Positions 42,072-52,531 are shown, counted from the first letter of the stretch. The stretch: 64,000 nucleotides of DNA from Actinomadura sp. NBRC 104425 (GCF_030269545.1 NZ_BSTN01000002.1:248001-312000), one strand, 5' to 3'. Made by a program: numbers and translations. The notes: a model not told the origin generated them from the sequence alone.

Positions 42072-45000
42072 ATGGCTGCTGCTGCGCTCACACCGGGTGC
42101 TCCCCAGACCCAGGGGCTGTACGACCGGTCCTTTGAGCACGACGCCTGTGGCGTCGGCATGGTGGCCGACCTGCACGGTCGCAAGAGCCATGACATCATT
42201 TGCAAGGCCCTGACCGTCCTGAAGAATCTGGACCACCGCGGCGCCGTGGGCGCCGAGCCCGACGACGGTGACGGCGTCGGCATCCTCACCCAGATCCCCG
42301 ACGCGTTCTTCCGCGAGGTCTGCGACTTCGAACTGCCCCCGGCCGGCGCGTACGCGGCGGGCATCGCGTTCCTGCCCACCGACCCTAAGGAGCGGGCCGC
42401 GGCCGTCGCGCACATCGAGACGCTGTGCGTGGAGGAGGGGCTCACCGTCCTCGGCTGGCGCGCGCTGCCGCACGACCCGAACTTCGCCGGGCCCGCCGCC
42501 CGCCGCGCCATGCCGCACTTCGCCCAGCTGTTCGTGACCGCCGCCGAGGGCGGCGAGCACGCCGGCAAGACCGGTATCGAGCTGGACCGCGTGGTGTTCT
42601 GCATGCGCGAGCGCGCCGAGCAGGACGTCGAAGTCTACTTCCCGAGCCTGTCGGCGCGGACCATCGTCTACAAGGGGATGCTCACCACCCCGCAGCTGGA
42701 GCCGTTCTTCCCCGACCTGTCCGACCGCCGCTTCGCCAGCGCCATCGCCCTGGTGCACTCGCGGTTCTCCACCAACACCTTCCCCGCCTGGGAGCTGGCC
42801 CACCCCTACCGGTTCATCGCGCACAACGGCGAGATCAACACCGTCAAGGGCAACCGGAACTGGATGCGGGCCCGCGAGGCGCTGCTGAAGTCCGACCTGA
42901 TCCCCGGGGACCTGTCGCGCGTCTTCCCGGTCATCGACATCGAGGCCAGTGACACCGCCTCCTTCGACGAGTGCCTGGAGCTGCTGCACCTGGGCGGCCG
43001 GTCGCTGCCGCACGCGGTGCTGATGATGATCCCGGAGGCGTGGGAGAACCACACCGGGATGGACCCCGACCGGCGCGCGTTCTACGAGTTCCACTCCACG
43101 CTGATGGAGGCGTGGGACGGTCCGGCCAGCGTGTCGTTCACCGACGGCACCGTGGTCGGCGCGGTGCTGGACCGCAACGGCCTGCGCCCCGGCCGCTACT
43201 GGGTCACCGACGACGGCCTGGTCGTGCTGGCCAGCGAGGCCGGCGTGCTGGACATCCCCGCCGCCAAGGTGGTTCGCAAGGGCCGCCTGCAGCCGGGCCG
43301 GATCTTCCTGGTCGACACCGAGGCCGGGCGGATCGTCGAGGACGACGAGGTCAAGGCCGAACTGGCCGCCCAGCACCCCTACGGTCAGTGGCTGCACGAG
43401 GGCCTGGTCCGGTTCGAGGAGCTGCCCGCCCGCCAGCGCGAGGTCCCCACCCACGAGACGCTGGTCAAGCGGCAGCAGACCTTCGGCTACACCCTCGAAG
43501 AGCAGCGGGTGATCCTCACCCCGATGGCCCGCACCGGCGCCGAGCCGGTCGGCTCCATGGGCACCGACACCCCGCTGGCGGTGCTGTCGAAGCGGCCGCG
43601 GCTGCTGTACGACTACTTCAAGCAGCTGTTCGCCCAGGTCACCAACCCCCCGCTGGACGCGATCCGCGAGGAGCTGGTGACGTCCCTGCAGTCCACCCTC
43701 GGCCCGGAGGGCAACCTGCTCGAACCCGGCCCGGACTCCTGCCGCCGGCTGGTGCTGCCCACCCCGATCCTGGACAACGGCGAACTCGCCAAGATCATCC
43801 ACATCAACGACGAGGGCGCGCTGCCGCACCTGCAGGCGCACGTCGTGCACGGCCTGTACGAGGTGAACGGCGGCGGCGAGGCGCTGCGCACCCGCCTGGA
43901 GGAGATCTGCGCCGAGGTGTCGCGCGCGATCGCCGCCGGGGCCCGCATCATCGTGCTGTCGGACCGCGGCGCCGACTCGGCCCGCGCGCCGATCCCGGCG
44001 CTGCTGCTCACCGGAGCGGTGCACCACCACCTGATCCGGGAGAAGGCCCGCACCCGCGTCGGCCTGGTCGTGGAGACCGCCGAGGCCCGCGAGTGCCACC
44101 ACATGGCGCTGCTCATCGGGTACGGCGCGTCCGCGATCAATCCGTACCTGGCCATCGAGACCGTCGAGGACCTGGTCCGCACCGGTGACATCGCGCTCGA
44201 CGCGGCCACCGCCGTACGCAACCTGATCAAGGCGTACGGCAAGGGCATCCTGAAGATCATGTCGAAGATGGGCGTGTCCACGGTGGCCTCCTACACCGGC
44301 GCGCAGATCTTCGAGGCGATCGGCCTGGGCGCCGAGGTGATCGACCGGTGCTTCACCGGCACCACCTCCCGCCTCGGCGGCGTCGGTTTCGACGTGCTGG
44401 CCCGCGAGGTCGCCGAGCGGCACCGCCGCGCCTACCCGCCGCGCGGCGTCGAGCCCGCGCACCGCACCCTGGAGGTCGGCGGCGAGTACCAGTGGCGCCG
44501 CGAGGGCGAGGAGCACCTGTTCAACCCCGAGACGGTGTTCAAGCTCCAGCACGCCACCCGCACCCGCCGCTACGAGGTCTTCAAGGAGTACACCCGCCGG
44601 GTGGACGAGCAGGCCGAGAGGCTGATGACCCTGCGCGGCCTGTTCCGGCTGCGCGAGGGCGTCCGGCCGCCGGTGCCGATCGAGGAGGTCGAGCCGGTCA
44701 GCGAGATCGTCAAGCGGTTCTCCACCGGCGCGATGTCCTACGGGTCCATCTCCGCCGAGGCGCACGAGACGCTGGCCATCGCCATGAACCGGCTGGGCGG
44801 CAAGTCCAACACCGGCGAGGGCGGCGAGGACCCCGAGCGGTTCACCCCCGACCCCAACGGCGACCTGCGGCGCAGCGCCATCAAGCAGGTGGCGTCCGGC
44901 CGGTTCGGCGTGACCTCGCAGTACCTGACCAACGCCGACGACCTGCAGATCAAGATGGCGCAGGGCGCCAAGCCCGGCGAGGGCGGCCAGCTGCCCGGCC

Positions 45001-46625
45001 ACAAGGTCTACCCGTGGATCGCCAAGACCCGGCACTCCACCCCGGGCGTGGGCCTGATCTCGCCGCCGCCGCACCACGACATCTACTCGATCGAGGACCT
45101 GGCGCAGCTCATCCACGACCTGAAGAACGCCAACCCGTCCGCGCGGGTGCACGTCAAGCTGGTCGCCGAGGTCGGCGTCGGCACCGTCGCGGCCGGGGTG
45201 TCCAAGGCGCACGCCGACGTGGTGCTGATCTCCGGGCACGACGGCGGCACCGGCGCGTCCCCGCTGACCTCCATCAAGCACGCGGGCGCGCCGTGGGAGC
45301 TGGGCCTGGCCGAGACGCAGCAGACGCTGCTGCTCAACGGGCTGCGCGACCGCATCGTCGTGCAGACCGACGGGCAGATGAAGACCGGCCGCGACGTGGT
45401 GATCGCCGCGCTGCTCGGCGCCGAGGAGTACGGCTTCGCCACCGCGCCGCTGGTGGTGTCCGGCTGCGTGATGATGCGGGTGTGCCACCTGGACACCTGC
45501 CCGGTCGGCGTGGCCACCCAGAACCCGGTGCTGCGCAAGCGGTTCAGCGGCAAGCCCGAGTTCGTGGTGAACTTCTTCGAGTTCATCGCCGAGGAGGTCC
45601 GCGAGTACCTGGCCGCCCTGGGCTTCCGCTCGCTGGACGAGGCGATCGGGCACGTCGAGCTGCTCGACACCACCCGCGCCGTCGACCACTGGAAGGCCGC
45701 CGGCCTGGACCTGTCGCCGATCCTGCACCGGCCCGAGCTGCCCGAGGGCACCGCGCTGCGGCAGGTCGTCCAGCAGGACCACGGCCTGGAGAAGGCCCTG
45801 GACAACACGCTGATCCAGCTGGCCGAAGGCGCCATCGAGCACGGCCGCCCGGTGCGCCTGGAGATGCCGATCCGCAACGTCAACCGCACGGTCGGCACCA
45901 TGCTCGGCCACGAGGTGACGCGGGCGCGCGGCGCCGACGGCCTGCCCGACGACACCATCGACATCACCTTCACCGGTTCGGCCGGGCAGTCGTTCGGCGC
46001 GTTCGTGCCGCGCGGCATCACGCTGCGGCTGGTGGGCGACGCCAACGACTACGTCGGCAAGGGCCTGTCGGGCGGACGCATCACGCTGCGGCCGCACCCC
46101 GACGCGCCGTTCGCCGCCGAGGACCAGATCATCGCCGGCAACGTGCTGCTGTACGGGGCGACGTCCGGCGAGCTGTTCGCCCGCGGCGTCGTCGGCGAGC
46201 GGTTCTGCGTGCGCAACTCCGGCGCCACCGCCGTGGTGGAGGGCGTCGGCGACCACGCCCTGGAGTACATGACCGGCGGCCGCGCGGTCATCCTCGGCCG
46301 CACCGGACGCAACCTGGCGGCCGGCATGTCCGGCGGCATCGGCTACGTCCTGGATTTGGACCCGCAGCTGGTCAACCCGGAGATGGTCGACCTGGAGCCG
46401 CTCACCGCCGAGGACGGCGACTTCCTGCGCGGCCTCGTCGAGCGGCACCTGGCCGAGACCGGTTCCACGGTGGCCGAGAAGCTGCTGGCCGACTGGGAGG
46501 GCTCCGCCGCCCGGTTCACCAAGATCATGCCGCGTGACTACCGGCGCGTCCTGGAGGCCATGGCCAAGGCCGAGGCCGAGGGACGCGACGTCGACGAGGC
46601 CGTCATGGCCGCCGCCAAGGCCTGA
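42072..46625 (+). CDS. gltB: glutamate synthase large subunit
   Basis: This is the NADPH-dependent GOGAT alpha subunit (1517 aa). It makes glutamate from 2-oxoglutarate and glutamine. The N-terminal amidotransferase domain starts at Cys26 after a 25-residue propeptide ([13 protein letters not shown]), as in the family. The FMN/2-oxoglutarate barrel holds [20 protein letters not shown], and the [3Fe-4S] site is [21 protein letters not shown] beta-helix GXGXG domain ends the protein ([13 protein letters not shown]). The ATG at 42072 has GGGAGG at good spacing. gltD follows 20 nt later. Confidence 0.98.
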   Translation: MAAAALTPGAPQTQGLYDRSFEHDACGVGMVADLHGRKSHDIICKALTVLKNLDHRGAVGAEPDDGDGVGILTQIPDAFFREVCDFELPPAGAYAAGIAFLPTDPKERAAAVAHIETLCVEEGLTVLGWRALPHDPNFAGPAARRAMPHFAQLFVTAAEGGEHAGKTGIELDRVVFCMRERAEQDVEVYFPSLSARTIVYKGMLTTPQLEPFFPDLSDRRFASAIALVHSRFSTNTFPAWELAHPYRFIAHNGEINTVKGNRNWMRAREALLKSDLIPGDLSRVFPVIDIEASDTASFDECLELLHLGGRSLPHAVLMMIPEAWENHTGMDPDRRAFYEFHSTLMEAWDGPASVSFTDGTVVGAVLDRNGLRPGRYWVTDDGLVVLASEAGVLDIPAAKVVRKGRLQPGRIFLVDTEAGRIVEDDEVKAELAAQHPYGQWLHEGLVRFEELPARQREVPTHETLVKRQQTFGYTLEEQRVILTPMARTGAEPVGSMGTDTPLAVLSKRPRLLYDYFKQLFAQVTNPPLDAIREELVTSLQSTLGPEGNLLEPGPDSCRRLVLPTPILDNGELAKIIHINDEGALPHLQAHVVHGLYEVNGGGEALRTRLEEICAEVSRAIAAGARIIVLSDRGADSARAPIPALLLTGAVHHHLIREKARTRVGLVVETAEARECHHMALLIGYGASAINPYLAIETVEDLVRTGDIALDAATAVRNLIKAYGKGILKIMSKMGVSTVASYTGAQIFEAIGLGAEVIDRCFTGTTSRLGGVGFDVLAREVAERHRRAYPPRGVEPAHRTLEVGGEYQWRREGEEHLFNPETVFKLQHATRTRRYEVFKEYTRRVDEQAERLMTLRGLFRLREGVRPPVPIEEVEPVSEIVKRFSTGAMSYGSISAEAHETLAIAMNRLGGKSNTGEGGEDPERFTPDPNGDLRRSAIKQVASGRFGVTSQYLTNADDLQIKMAQGAKPGEGGQLPGHKVYPWIAKTRHSTPGVGLISPPPHHDIYSIEDLAQLIHDLKNANPSARVHVKLVAEVGVGTVAAGVSKAHADVVLISGHDGGTGASPLTSIKHAGAPWELGLAETQQTLLLNGLRDRIVVQTDGQMKTGRDVVIAALLGAEEYGFATAPLVVSGCVMMRVCHLDTCPVGVATQNPVLRKRFSGKPEFVVNFFEFIAEEVREYLAALGFRSLDEAIGHVELLDTTRAVDHWKAAGLDLSPILHRPELPEGTALRQVVQQDHGLEKALDNTLIQLAEGAIEHGRPVRLEMPIRNVNRTVGTMLGHEVTRARGADGLPDDTIDITFTGSAGQSFGAFVPRGITLRLVGDANDYVGKGLSGGRITLRPHPDAPFAAEDQIIAGNVLLYGATSGELFARGVVGERFCVRNSGATAVVEGVGDHALEYMTGGRAVILGRTGRNLAAGMSGGIGYVLDLDPQLVNPEMVDLEPLTAEDGDFLRGLVERHLAETGSTVAEKLLADWEGSAARFTKIMPRDYRRVLEAMAKAEAEGRDVDEAVMAAAKA

Positions 46626-46645
46626 GGAAGGGGGTTTCCACACTC

Positions 46646-48109
46646 ATGGCAGACCCGAAGGGTTTCCTGACCGTCCAGCGGGAGCTCCCGAAGCGCCGCC
46701 CGGTCGACGTGCGCATCAAAAGCTGGCGCGAGGTCTACGAAGACTTCGGCCGCGACCGCCTGGAGAAGCAGGCCAGCCGCTGCATGGACTGCGGCATCCC
46801 GTTCTGCCACCAGGGCTGCCCGCTCGGCAACCTCATCCCCGAGTGGAACGACCTGGTGTACAAGCGGGACTGGCAGGCGGCGATCGAGCGCCTGCACGCC
46901 ACCAACAACTTCCCCGAGTTCACCGGGCGGCTGTGCCCGGCGCCCTGCGAGAGCGCCTGCGTGCTGGGCATCAACCAGGACCCGGTCACCATCAAGCGGG
47001 TCGAGGTCGAGATCATCGACCGGGCCTGGGCCGAGGGCTGGGTGCGCCCGCTGCCGCCGCCGGTGAAGACCGGCAAGAAGGTCGCCGTCGTCGGCTCCGG
47101 CCCGGCGGGCCTGGCCGCCGCCCAGCAGCTCACCCGCGCCGGGCACGAGGTGTGCGTGTACGAGCGCGCCGACCGCATCGGCGGGCTGCTGCGCTACGGC
47201 ATCCCCGAGTTCAAGATGGAGAAGCGGCACCTGGACCGCCGCATCGCCCAGATGCGCGCCGAGGGCACCGACTTCAAGACCTCGGTGAACGTCGGCGTCG
47301 ACATCACCGCCGACGAGCTGCGCGCCCAGTACGACGCGGTGCTGCTGGCGGGCGGCGCCACCGCCTGGCGCGACCTGCCCGTCCCCGGCCGCGAGCTCAA
47401 GGGCATCTACCAGGCCATGGAGTACCTGCCCCTGGCCAACAAGGTGCAGGAGGGCGACATGGAGGAGTCGCCCGTCACGGCCAAGGGCAAGCACGTCGTG
47501 GTCATCGGCGGCGGCGACACCGGCGCCGACTGCATCGGCACCGCGATCCGCCAGGGGGCGCGCTCGATCACCCAGCTGGAGATCATGCCGCAGCCGCCCG
47601 CCACGCGGCCCGACCACCAGCCGTGGCCGACGTACCCGATGCTGTTCAAGATGGAGAGCGCCCACGAGGAGCTCGCCGACATGTGTGGCGACCGGCTGTA
47701 CGCGGTGTCCACCCAGGAGTTCCTCGGCGACGAGGACGGCAACGTCCGCGCCCTGCGCCTGGTCGAGGTGGAGGGTCCGCAGGCCGGGTTCAAGCCGGTC
47801 CCCGGCACCGAGCGGGAGATCCCCGCCGAGCTGGTCACCCTGGCCATGGGCTTCCTCGGCCCGCAGCGCGAGGGCCTGCTGGAGCAGCTCGGCGTGGAGC
47901 TCGACCAGCGCGGCAACGTCGTCCGCGACGCCGACTACGCCACCTGTGTGGACGGCGTGTTCGTCGCCGGCGACATGGGCCGCGGCCAGTCCCTGATCGT
48001 CTGGGCGATCGCGGAGGGCCGGTCCGCCGCGCACGGCGTCGACAAGTACCTGTCCGGCGACACGGTGCTGCCGTACCCGATTCCCCCCACCGCGCGGCCG
48101 ATCGCGTAA
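46646..48109 (+). CDS. gltD: glutamate synthase small subunit
   Basis: The GOGAT beta subunit (487 aa) passes electrons from NADPH through FAD to GltB. The N-terminal cluster region has [17 protein letters not shown] and [12 protein letters not shown]. The FAD-binding Rossmann motif is [17 protein letters not shown] and the NADPH motif is [12 protein letters not shown]. The C-terminus has [30 protein letters not shown] precedes the ATG. It is cotranscribed with gltB. Confidence 0.98.
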   Translation: MADPKGFLTVQRELPKRRPVDVRIKSWREVYEDFGRDRLEKQASRCMDCGIPFCHQGCPLGNLIPEWNDLVYKRDWQAAIERLHATNNFPEFTGRLCPAPCESACVLGINQDPVTIKRVEVEIIDRAWAEGWVRPLPPPVKTGKKVAVVGSGPAGLAAAQQLTRAGHEVCVYERADRIGGLLRYGIPEFKMEKRHLDRRIAQMRAEGTDFKTSVNVGVDITADELRAQYDAVLLAGGATAWRDLPVPGRELKGIYQAMEYLPLANKVQEGDMEESPVTAKGKHVVVIGGGDTGADCIGTAIRQGARSITQLEIMPQPPATRPDHQPWPTYPMLFKMESAHEELADMCGDRLYAVSTQEFLGDEDGNVRALRLVEVEGPQAGFKPVPGTEREIPAELVTLAMGFLGPQREGLLEQLGVELDQRGNVVRDADYATCVDGVFVAGDMGRGQSLIVWAIAEGRSAAHGVDKYLSGDTVLPYPIPPTARPIA

Positions 48110-48140
48110 AAGATTCACGTACCATCGAGTAAGAAAGGTT

Positions 48141-48173
48141 CGAGGCCGGCCCCGGCGCCCGGGGCCGGCCTCG
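48141..48173 (+). terminator. gltBD terminator hairpin
   Basis: CGAGGCCGGCCCCGG pairs perfectly with CCGGGGCCGGCCTCG across a 3-nt loop (15-bp stem), 31 nt after the gltD stop. There is no U tail. Confidence 0.8.
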
Positions 48174-48204
48174 ACCATGGTGCGCCTGCGAAGGGGGGAA
48201 CCGC

Positions 48205-48774
48205 ATGCCGAGCCGCCGGATCGACGTCACCACCTGGTACCTGGAGCAATGCGATCCCGGCGACCTGAACCCGGCCCGCGAGACCTCCGCCCGCATCGTC
48301 CGCGCCGAGGTCGTCCTCCCCGAGCTGAGCCGCTTCCTCTACAGCGCCGTCGGCGGCGACTGGTACTGGACCGACCGGCTGCCCTGGACGTACGAGCAGT
48401 GGCGCAACTGGCTCGAACGGCCCGGCGTCGAGACCTGGATCGCCTACGTCGGCGGCACCCCCGCCGGGTTCGCCGAACTCGACCCGCAGCCGGACGGCCA
48501 GGTGGAGCTCGCCTACTTCGGCCTCCTGCGCCCCTTCCACGGCCAGGGCTTCGGCGGCCACCTGCTCAGCGTCGCCGCCGCCCGCGCCTGGGACCTGGCC
48601 GACCGCTGGCCCGGCCGGGAGCCCACCACCCGCGTCTGGCTGCACACCTGCTCCCTCGACGGCCCCGCCGCCCTGCGCAACTACCAGTCCCGAGGCTTCC
48701 GCCTCTACGACACCAAGGTCAAGACCAGGGACCTGCCCCACCAGCCCCCCGGCCCCTGGCCCGGCGCCCGCTGA
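48205..48774 (+). CDS. GNAT-family N-acetyltransferase
   Basis: This cytoplasmic acetyltransferase has 189 aa. It shows AYVGGTPAGFAELDPQPDGQVELAYFGLLRPFHGQGFGGHLL, which contains beta-4/5 and the acetyl-CoA loop, and LHTCSLDGPAALRNYQSRGFRLY at the C-terminal end of the fold. The N-terminus has WTYEQWRNWLERPGVETW. The substrate is unknown. GGGGGGAA lies just ahead of the ATG. It stands alone after the gltBD terminator. Confidence 0.85.
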   Translation: MPSRRIDVTTWYLEQCDPGDLNPARETSARIVRAEVVLPELSRFLYSAVGGDWYWTDRLPWTYEQWRNWLERPGVETWIAYVGGTPAGFAELDPQPDGQVELAYFGLLRPFHGQGFGGHLLSVAAARAWDLADRWPGREPTTRVWLHTCSLDGPAALRNYQSRGFRLYDTKVKTRDLPHQPPGPWPGAR

Positions 48775-49026
48775 TGTGACGGGCCGCCCGAGTGCGGGTA
48801 TGGCCATGGCCGTTCGGCCGGCCTGCGCATGGATCGCCGTCGGGACGGCGGCGCTCCCTTCCGCCGACGCCGCTTCACCGGCGCGGCGGGCGACGGCGGA
48901 ACCCGCCGCCGGCGCGGATGCGGCGTGCATGCAACCGCCGGTCATGGCGCCGATACGCGCTGTCCGGCGGCCGGCCCGGACCGGTGTCCGGTGCGGTCCG
49001 GGCGGACGACCACGGGGGGAGACATC

Positions 49027-49266
49027 ATGCCGACCAGGATGGTGCTCGGGCTCTTGAAGGGCGTCATGGCCATCGTCGCGATGCTGGTGCCCGCGACCGT
49101 TCCCGCCGTCGCGGCCGTCACGGCCGCGGGGGCCGTCGTCGCCGTCGCAGCGGGGTGCGCTTCCGGCGACCGCGATGGCGACGGTGACGGCGACAACAGG
49201 GACGATAGGGACGACGGAGACAACGGGAACGACGGAAACGACGGGGACAACGGAAACGACGACTGA
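49027..49266 (+). CDS. 79-aa membrane or secreted protein with Asp/Asn/Gly tail
   Basis: The ATG at 49027 has a strong GGGGGAG site 6 nt upstream. The product has a hydrophobic N-terminal part (LLKGVMAIVAMLVPATVPAV, then TAAGAVVAVAAGC) and a highly acidic tail (DGDGDGDNRDDRDDGDNGND and more). VAAGC is a possible lipobox, so it may be a lipoprotein. The repeated D/N/G motif resembles low-affinity calcium-binding repeats in composition only. No family is recognised. The tail is encoded by imperfect short repeats. Confidence 0.55.
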   Translation: MPTRMVLGLLKGVMAIVAMLVPATVPAVAAVTAAGAVVAVAAGCASGDRDGDGDGDNRDDRDDGDNGNDGNDGDNGNDD

Positions 49267-49347
49267 ACGGCGGCGAAGCCGGCTCCCTGCCCGTACGGGG
49301 CCCTGCGGGCGTTCACTCCGGGACGGAGTGAAGGCCTGGGGATCGGG

Positions 49348-49794
49348 GTGGAGGTCGACCGGACCGAGGCGATCCGGGACTACGCCGTGTCGGTCTGGCG
49401 CCATGGGGACCGGGAGGTCGCCATCAGGGTTCCGCATGAGCCGCTCACCGCCGAGGCGGTGCGCTCCGTGGCGCGGAAGACGACTCTGATCATCGTCCGG
49501 GAGATCACACCCGGGGCGCGGGAGGCGCTCAAGCAGCCGACCCGGGCCCGCTACGTCCAGCCCGAGCACATCCTGTGGATGCTCGCCAGTCTCGTGAAAA
49601 GCCGCGGCGACGAGCTCACCGCCGACGAGCTCATCCTCAGCCTCCAGCTGATCCGCGTCTCGTCGTTGGACGCGGACGGCTGGTACCTCCTCCACCCCGA
49701 CGAGGTCAGCGCCCCGCCTCCCTTCCACGGCGCCCTGCCCTCTCTCACCTCTCCTTCGGAGGCGGCGGCCCCGTCCGACGACGAGCTCGACTGA
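49348..49794 (+). CDS. hypothetical protein
   Basis: This 148-aa protein starts at GTG 49348 with GGGGA upstream. It has no signal peptide or membrane helix. A mixed alpha/beta N-terminal half (VSVWRHGDREVAIRVPHEPL, KTTLIIVREITPGAREAL) leads to a helical middle (PEHILWMLASLVKSRGDELT) and a Pro/Ser/Asp-rich tail. I do not recognise the family. It converges on the tyrosine-phosphatase gene and is not obviously in an operon with the small gene upstream. Confidence 0.55.
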   Translation: MEVDRTEAIRDYAVSVWRHGDREVAIRVPHEPLTAEAVRSVARKTTLIIVREITPGAREALKQPTRARYVQPEHILWMLASLVKSRGDELTADELILSLQLIRVSSLDADGWYLLHPDEVSAPPPFHGALPSLTSPSEAAAPSDDELD

Positions 49795-49873
49795 CACGCC
49801 GGGGAGCCCCCTGGTCAGTTCGTCCGTCCGCGTCGGGCCCGAAGGACGAAGAACCCCGCCGGCCGGGGTGCGC

Positions 49874-50317
49874 TCAACCGCGGGGGAAGCGCGTCACCCA
49901 GCGGCGCTGCCAGGGGGTTTCGACGGCGCGGGGGTGGTGGTGCTCGCGTGCCCAGGCGACGGCCTCGGACGGTGGGATGCCGGACAGGACGGCCAGGCAG
50001 GCGATGACGGTGCCGGTGCGGCCGACGCCGCCGCCGCAGGCGACCTCCACGGCCTGGCCCGCGCGGGCCCGTTCGTGCAGTGCGCGGATCGACCGGACGG
50101 CGTGTTCGCGGTCGCGGGGGAGCAGGAAGTCGGGCCAGTCGATCCAGTGGGACGGCCACGTCAACCGGTCCGCGTGGCGGCGGCGCAGGCGGGATGTGCC
50201 CAGGTACAGGCCGAAGTCGGGCGGCGGGCCGTCCGGCGCGGGGGCGCGCAGCCCGCGGCCGCGGATCCAGGTGCCGTCGGGGAGCCGGATGGCGCCGTGC
50301 AGCCGCGGGGCGCTCAC
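49874..50317 (-). CDS. dual-specificity/tyrosine-phosphatase-like protein
   Basis: This small phosphatase-fold protein has 147 aa. The P-loop reads VACGGGVGRTGTV, keeping the CX5R arrangement and the RTG of the DSP family, but it has Ala instead of the usual His before the Cys and three consecutive Gly. A general-acid loop may lie in LTWPSHWIDWPDF. The GTG at 50317 overlaps the CGNR stop by 4 nt, so the pair is cotranscribed. The substrate is unknown; the C-terminus has WAREHHHPRAVETPWQR. Confidence 0.8.
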   Translation of the reverse strand: MSAPRLHGAIRLPDGTWIRGRGLRAPAPDGPPPDFGLYLGTSRLRRRHADRLTWPSHWIDWPDFLLPRDREHAVRSIRALHERARAGQAVEVACGGGVGRTGTVIACLAVLSGIPPSEAVAWAREHHHPRAVETPWQRRWVTRFPRG

Positions 50318-50889
50318 CGGGCCACGCTCCCCAGGCGCCGGGCGCGGTGGCGGGCGACGTTGACGCGGTTGCCGCACCGTTCGGGCATGCAGTAGCGGCG
50401 CTTCCCGGCCCGGCTGGTGTCGACGAACACGCCGCGGCAGCCGGGGGCGGCGCAGGTGCGGAACCGCTCGCGGCCCAGCGTGCGGACGACGCCGGCCAGC
50501 CCGACGCCGACGAGCGCCGCCAGCTCGTCGGCCAGCGGGGCGCCGGGGGCCGTCGGCAGGTGCCACTGCCACCGGCCGTCGTCGTCGCGGTGCAGCACGG
50601 GTGCGAGGCCGGCGCGCTTGATCAGCACGGTCGAGCCCGCGATGGCGTGCTCCTCGGTCTCGGTCTCCAGGATGACGCGGATCTGCATGCGCAGCATGTG
50701 CACCAGGCGCAGGTCGTCGTCGGTCGGCGGCGGCGCGTCGAGCCGCACGCCGCGCTCGGCGAGGAACCGCCTGAGCGCGGCGGCGTCGGGGAGTGCGTCG
50801 CCGGTGGTGACGCGCACCGTGGGCGAGGTGTTGACCAGGTCGGACGCCACGGTCGCGCCGATCGTGTAGTCGCTGAGGGGGATGATCAC
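50314..50889 (-). CDS. CGNR zinc-finger regulator (ABATE/DUF1470 type)
   Basis: This 191-aa protein has an N-terminal ABATE domain (DLVNTSPTVRV, LRRFLAERGVRL, ALVGVGLAGVVRTLGRERFR) and a C-terminal CGNR zinc finger. The finger is CAAPGCRGVFVDTSRAGKRR followed by YCMPERCGNRVNVARHRARR, with four Cys for zinc. Proteins of this group are treated as transcription regulators, sometimes of stress genes. It is coupled to the phosphatase gene. TATGCT at 50926-50931 on the minus strand may be its -10 box, with a leader of about 30 nt. Confidence 0.88.
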   Translation of the reverse strand: MIIPLSDYTIGATVASDLVNTSPTVRVTTGDALPDAAALRRFLAERGVRLDAPPPTDDDLRLVHMLRMQIRVILETETEEHAIAGSTVLIKRAGLAPVLHRDDDGRWQWHLPTAPGAPLADELAALVGVGLAGVVRTLGRERFRTCAAPGCRGVFVDTSRAGKRRYCMPERCGNRVNVARHRARRLGSVAR

Positions 50890-51013
50890 GGTTGTCGCTT
50901 CTCCATCGATGTAACTGGTGAAACGAGCATATAACCCTTACTGTGCGGGTCCGCCGCCGTTCGCGGGAGGCGGCACGCGCGCCGCGACGGTCCGTCCGTG
51001 ATCGGCCAGGGGG

Positions 51014-51041
51014 TTGACTGTTGCGGCGAAACCGGGATCAT
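51014..51041 (+). promoter_or_regulatory. candidate promoter for the solute-binding lipoprotein
   Basis: TTGACT at 51014-51019 and GATCAT at 51036-51041 are separated by 16 bp. The -35 is good and the -10 moderate. Distance to the GTG start is 54 nt. Confidence 0.5.
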
Positions 51042-51095
51042 CACTCCTGCCCCCGGCACCTGGTGCGCCGGCGTGACCTTTGACTGGAGGCCGGA

Positions 51096-51914
51096 GTGCG
51101 CCTGCCCACCCTGATCGCCCTGCCGGCCGCACTGGCGGCCGCGCTGCTGTCGGCGTGCGGGAGCAGCCGCGGCGAGTCGCTGCTCGACAAGAAGACCTGG
51201 GTGGTCGGCGTGCGGCCCGACCTGCCGGGGCTGGGGCTGCGGCGGCCGGACGGCACGTTCGAGGGATTCGACATCGACGTGGCCCGCTACATCGCCCGCG
51301 ACCTGGGGCGGACGGTCACCTTCGTCCCGGTGCTGGCCGCCGACCGCATTCCGGTGCTGGAGACGAAACGGGCCGACCTGGTGCTCGCCACCCTTTCGGT
51401 CACCCCCGAACGCAAGACCAGCATCGCCTTCGCCGGCCCCTACCTCACCTCCTACCAGGACGTCCTCGTCCGCGCCGACATGAAAGGCGTCACCGGCCTG
51501 CGCGACCTGATAGGCCGCAGATTCTGCGCGGTGCAGGGCTCGGACACCACCAAAAGGCTGCTGGCGGTCCGGGGGATGACCGCCACGCTCGTCCCCGCCA
51601 AGGACTACGACCGCTGCATGGCCCTGATCCGCTCGAACGGCGTCGACGCGATCACCACCAACGACGTGATCCTCGCCGGGCTGGCCAAACGCGCCGGCGG
51701 GGGAGTGCGGCTGCTCGGCGCGCAGATCGCCGAGCAGAACAGCGGAATAGGAATACGCCGCGGCGACCCGGACGGCTGCGAGGCGCTCAACGGCGCCATC
51801 ACCCGCATGTACCAGAACGGCACCGCCGCGAAACTGCTGCGCAAATGGTTCGGCGGCACCGGTCTCGACCGGCGCCCCATCATCGAGGTGCCCCAGTTCG
51901 AGGGCTGCCTGTGA
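51096..51914 (+). CDS. orphan family 3 solute-binding lipoprotein
   Basis: This 272-aa periplasmic-type binding protein of the SBP_bac_3 family (polar amino-acid/glutamate transporters) has lipobox LSAC at about residue 21 after an Ala/Leu-rich signal. It shows TWVVGVRPDLPGLGLRRPDG, GFDIDVARYIARDLG, VPVLAADRIPVLETKRADLV, LATLSVTPERKTSIAFAGPY and the closing RKWFGG. GGAGG precedes the GTG. No permease or ATPase gene is adjacent, so it either serves a transporter elsewhere or acts as a sensor. Four Cys in the mature part are unusual for this group. Confidence 0.85.
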   Translation: MRLPTLIALPAALAAALLSACGSSRGESLLDKKTWVVGVRPDLPGLGLRRPDGTFEGFDIDVARYIARDLGRTVTFVPVLAADRIPVLETKRADLVLATLSVTPERKTSIAFAGPYLTSYQDVLVRADMKGVTGLRDLIGRRFCAVQGSDTTKRLLAVRGMTATLVPAKDYDRCMALIRSNGVDAITTNDVILAGLAKRAGGGVRLLGAQIAEQNSGIGIRRGDPDGCEALNGAITRMYQNGTAAKLLRKWFGGTGLDRRPIIEVPQFEGCL

Positions 51915-51930
51915 CCGCCCGCGGGCGTTG

Positions 51931-52518
51931 TCACACGGCCGACTCCCGGTAGACGTCCAGCAGGTCGGTGTTCCGCGACCGCCACACTTCGAGCAGCTTC
52001 CCGCTGTCCCCTCCGTGCTCCCGGACCAGCTCGAACTCCGCCCGCGTCGCCGGAATCAGCGTGATCACCTGCAATGCGGGCCGCCCCTGGCGGTCATGGA
52101 AGACGTTGAAACCGTCCCCGGTGCAGGGATGGCCCGCCGCCAGCAGGAACTCGATCCGCGAACCGGGGATCAGCGGCTCGGAATTGACGTACCCGCCGCC
52201 GAACTCGTATCCGCGTCCGCTCCCGATCACCCGTTCGGCCGCGACGTGCAGCAGATAACCCGCCTCGTCCTCCTGCCCCGGCAGCGCCGACACCACGAAC
52301 TCCTCGGGCAGCGTCGCGGTCACCTTCTGGAACCGCACGCCGGTGCTGGCCGCCGACACCATCGCCATTTCGGGATGGGCGTGGAAACCGATGGCGAACC
52401 CCCGGTTGCGCCCGTCGCCCATGACCGGCCCCTGTGCGCTCACCACCCGGCCCAGATGACGCTGCATATGGGCGAGCAGCCCCTCATATCGGTCCGGATC
52501 TGTATAGGGATAACTCAC
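51931..52518 (-). CDS. suppressor-of-fused (SUFU) domain protein
   Basis: This cytoplasmic protein (195 aa) is built on the bacterial SUFU domain. The C-terminal PALQVITLIPATRAEFELVREHG followed by LLEVWRSRNTDLLDVY matches the usual end of that domain, and LLHVAAERVIGSGRGYEFGGG fits its middle. Bacterial SUFU proteins often act as immunity proteins against contact-dependent toxins, but no toxin gene is next to it. The GTG at 52518 lies 7 nt after TAGAAT, so it is probably leaderless. It ends 17 bp from the convergent SBP gene. Confidence 0.65.
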   Translation of the reverse strand: MSYPYTDPDRYEGLLAHMQRHLGRVVSAQGPVMGDGRNRGFAIGFHAHPEMAMVSAASTGVRFQKVTATLPEEFVVSALPGQEDEAGYLLHVAAERVIGSGRGYEFGGGYVNSEPLIPGSRIEFLLAAGHPCTGDGFNVFHDRQGRPALQVITLIPATRAEFELVREHGGDSGKLLEVWRSRNTDLLDVYRESAV

Positions 52519-52525
52519 CGGCCCG

Positions 52526-52531
52526 ATTCTA
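52526..52531 (-). promoter_or_regulatory. leaderless -10 box for the SUFU-domain gene
   Basis: TAGAAT on the minus strand ends 7 nt before the GTG at 52518. Confidence 0.55.

Noticed and set aside
41991..46643. Open frame of about 1550 codons antisense to gltB
   Set aside because: Same reason; the real gene on the other strand is unmistakable glutamate synthase.
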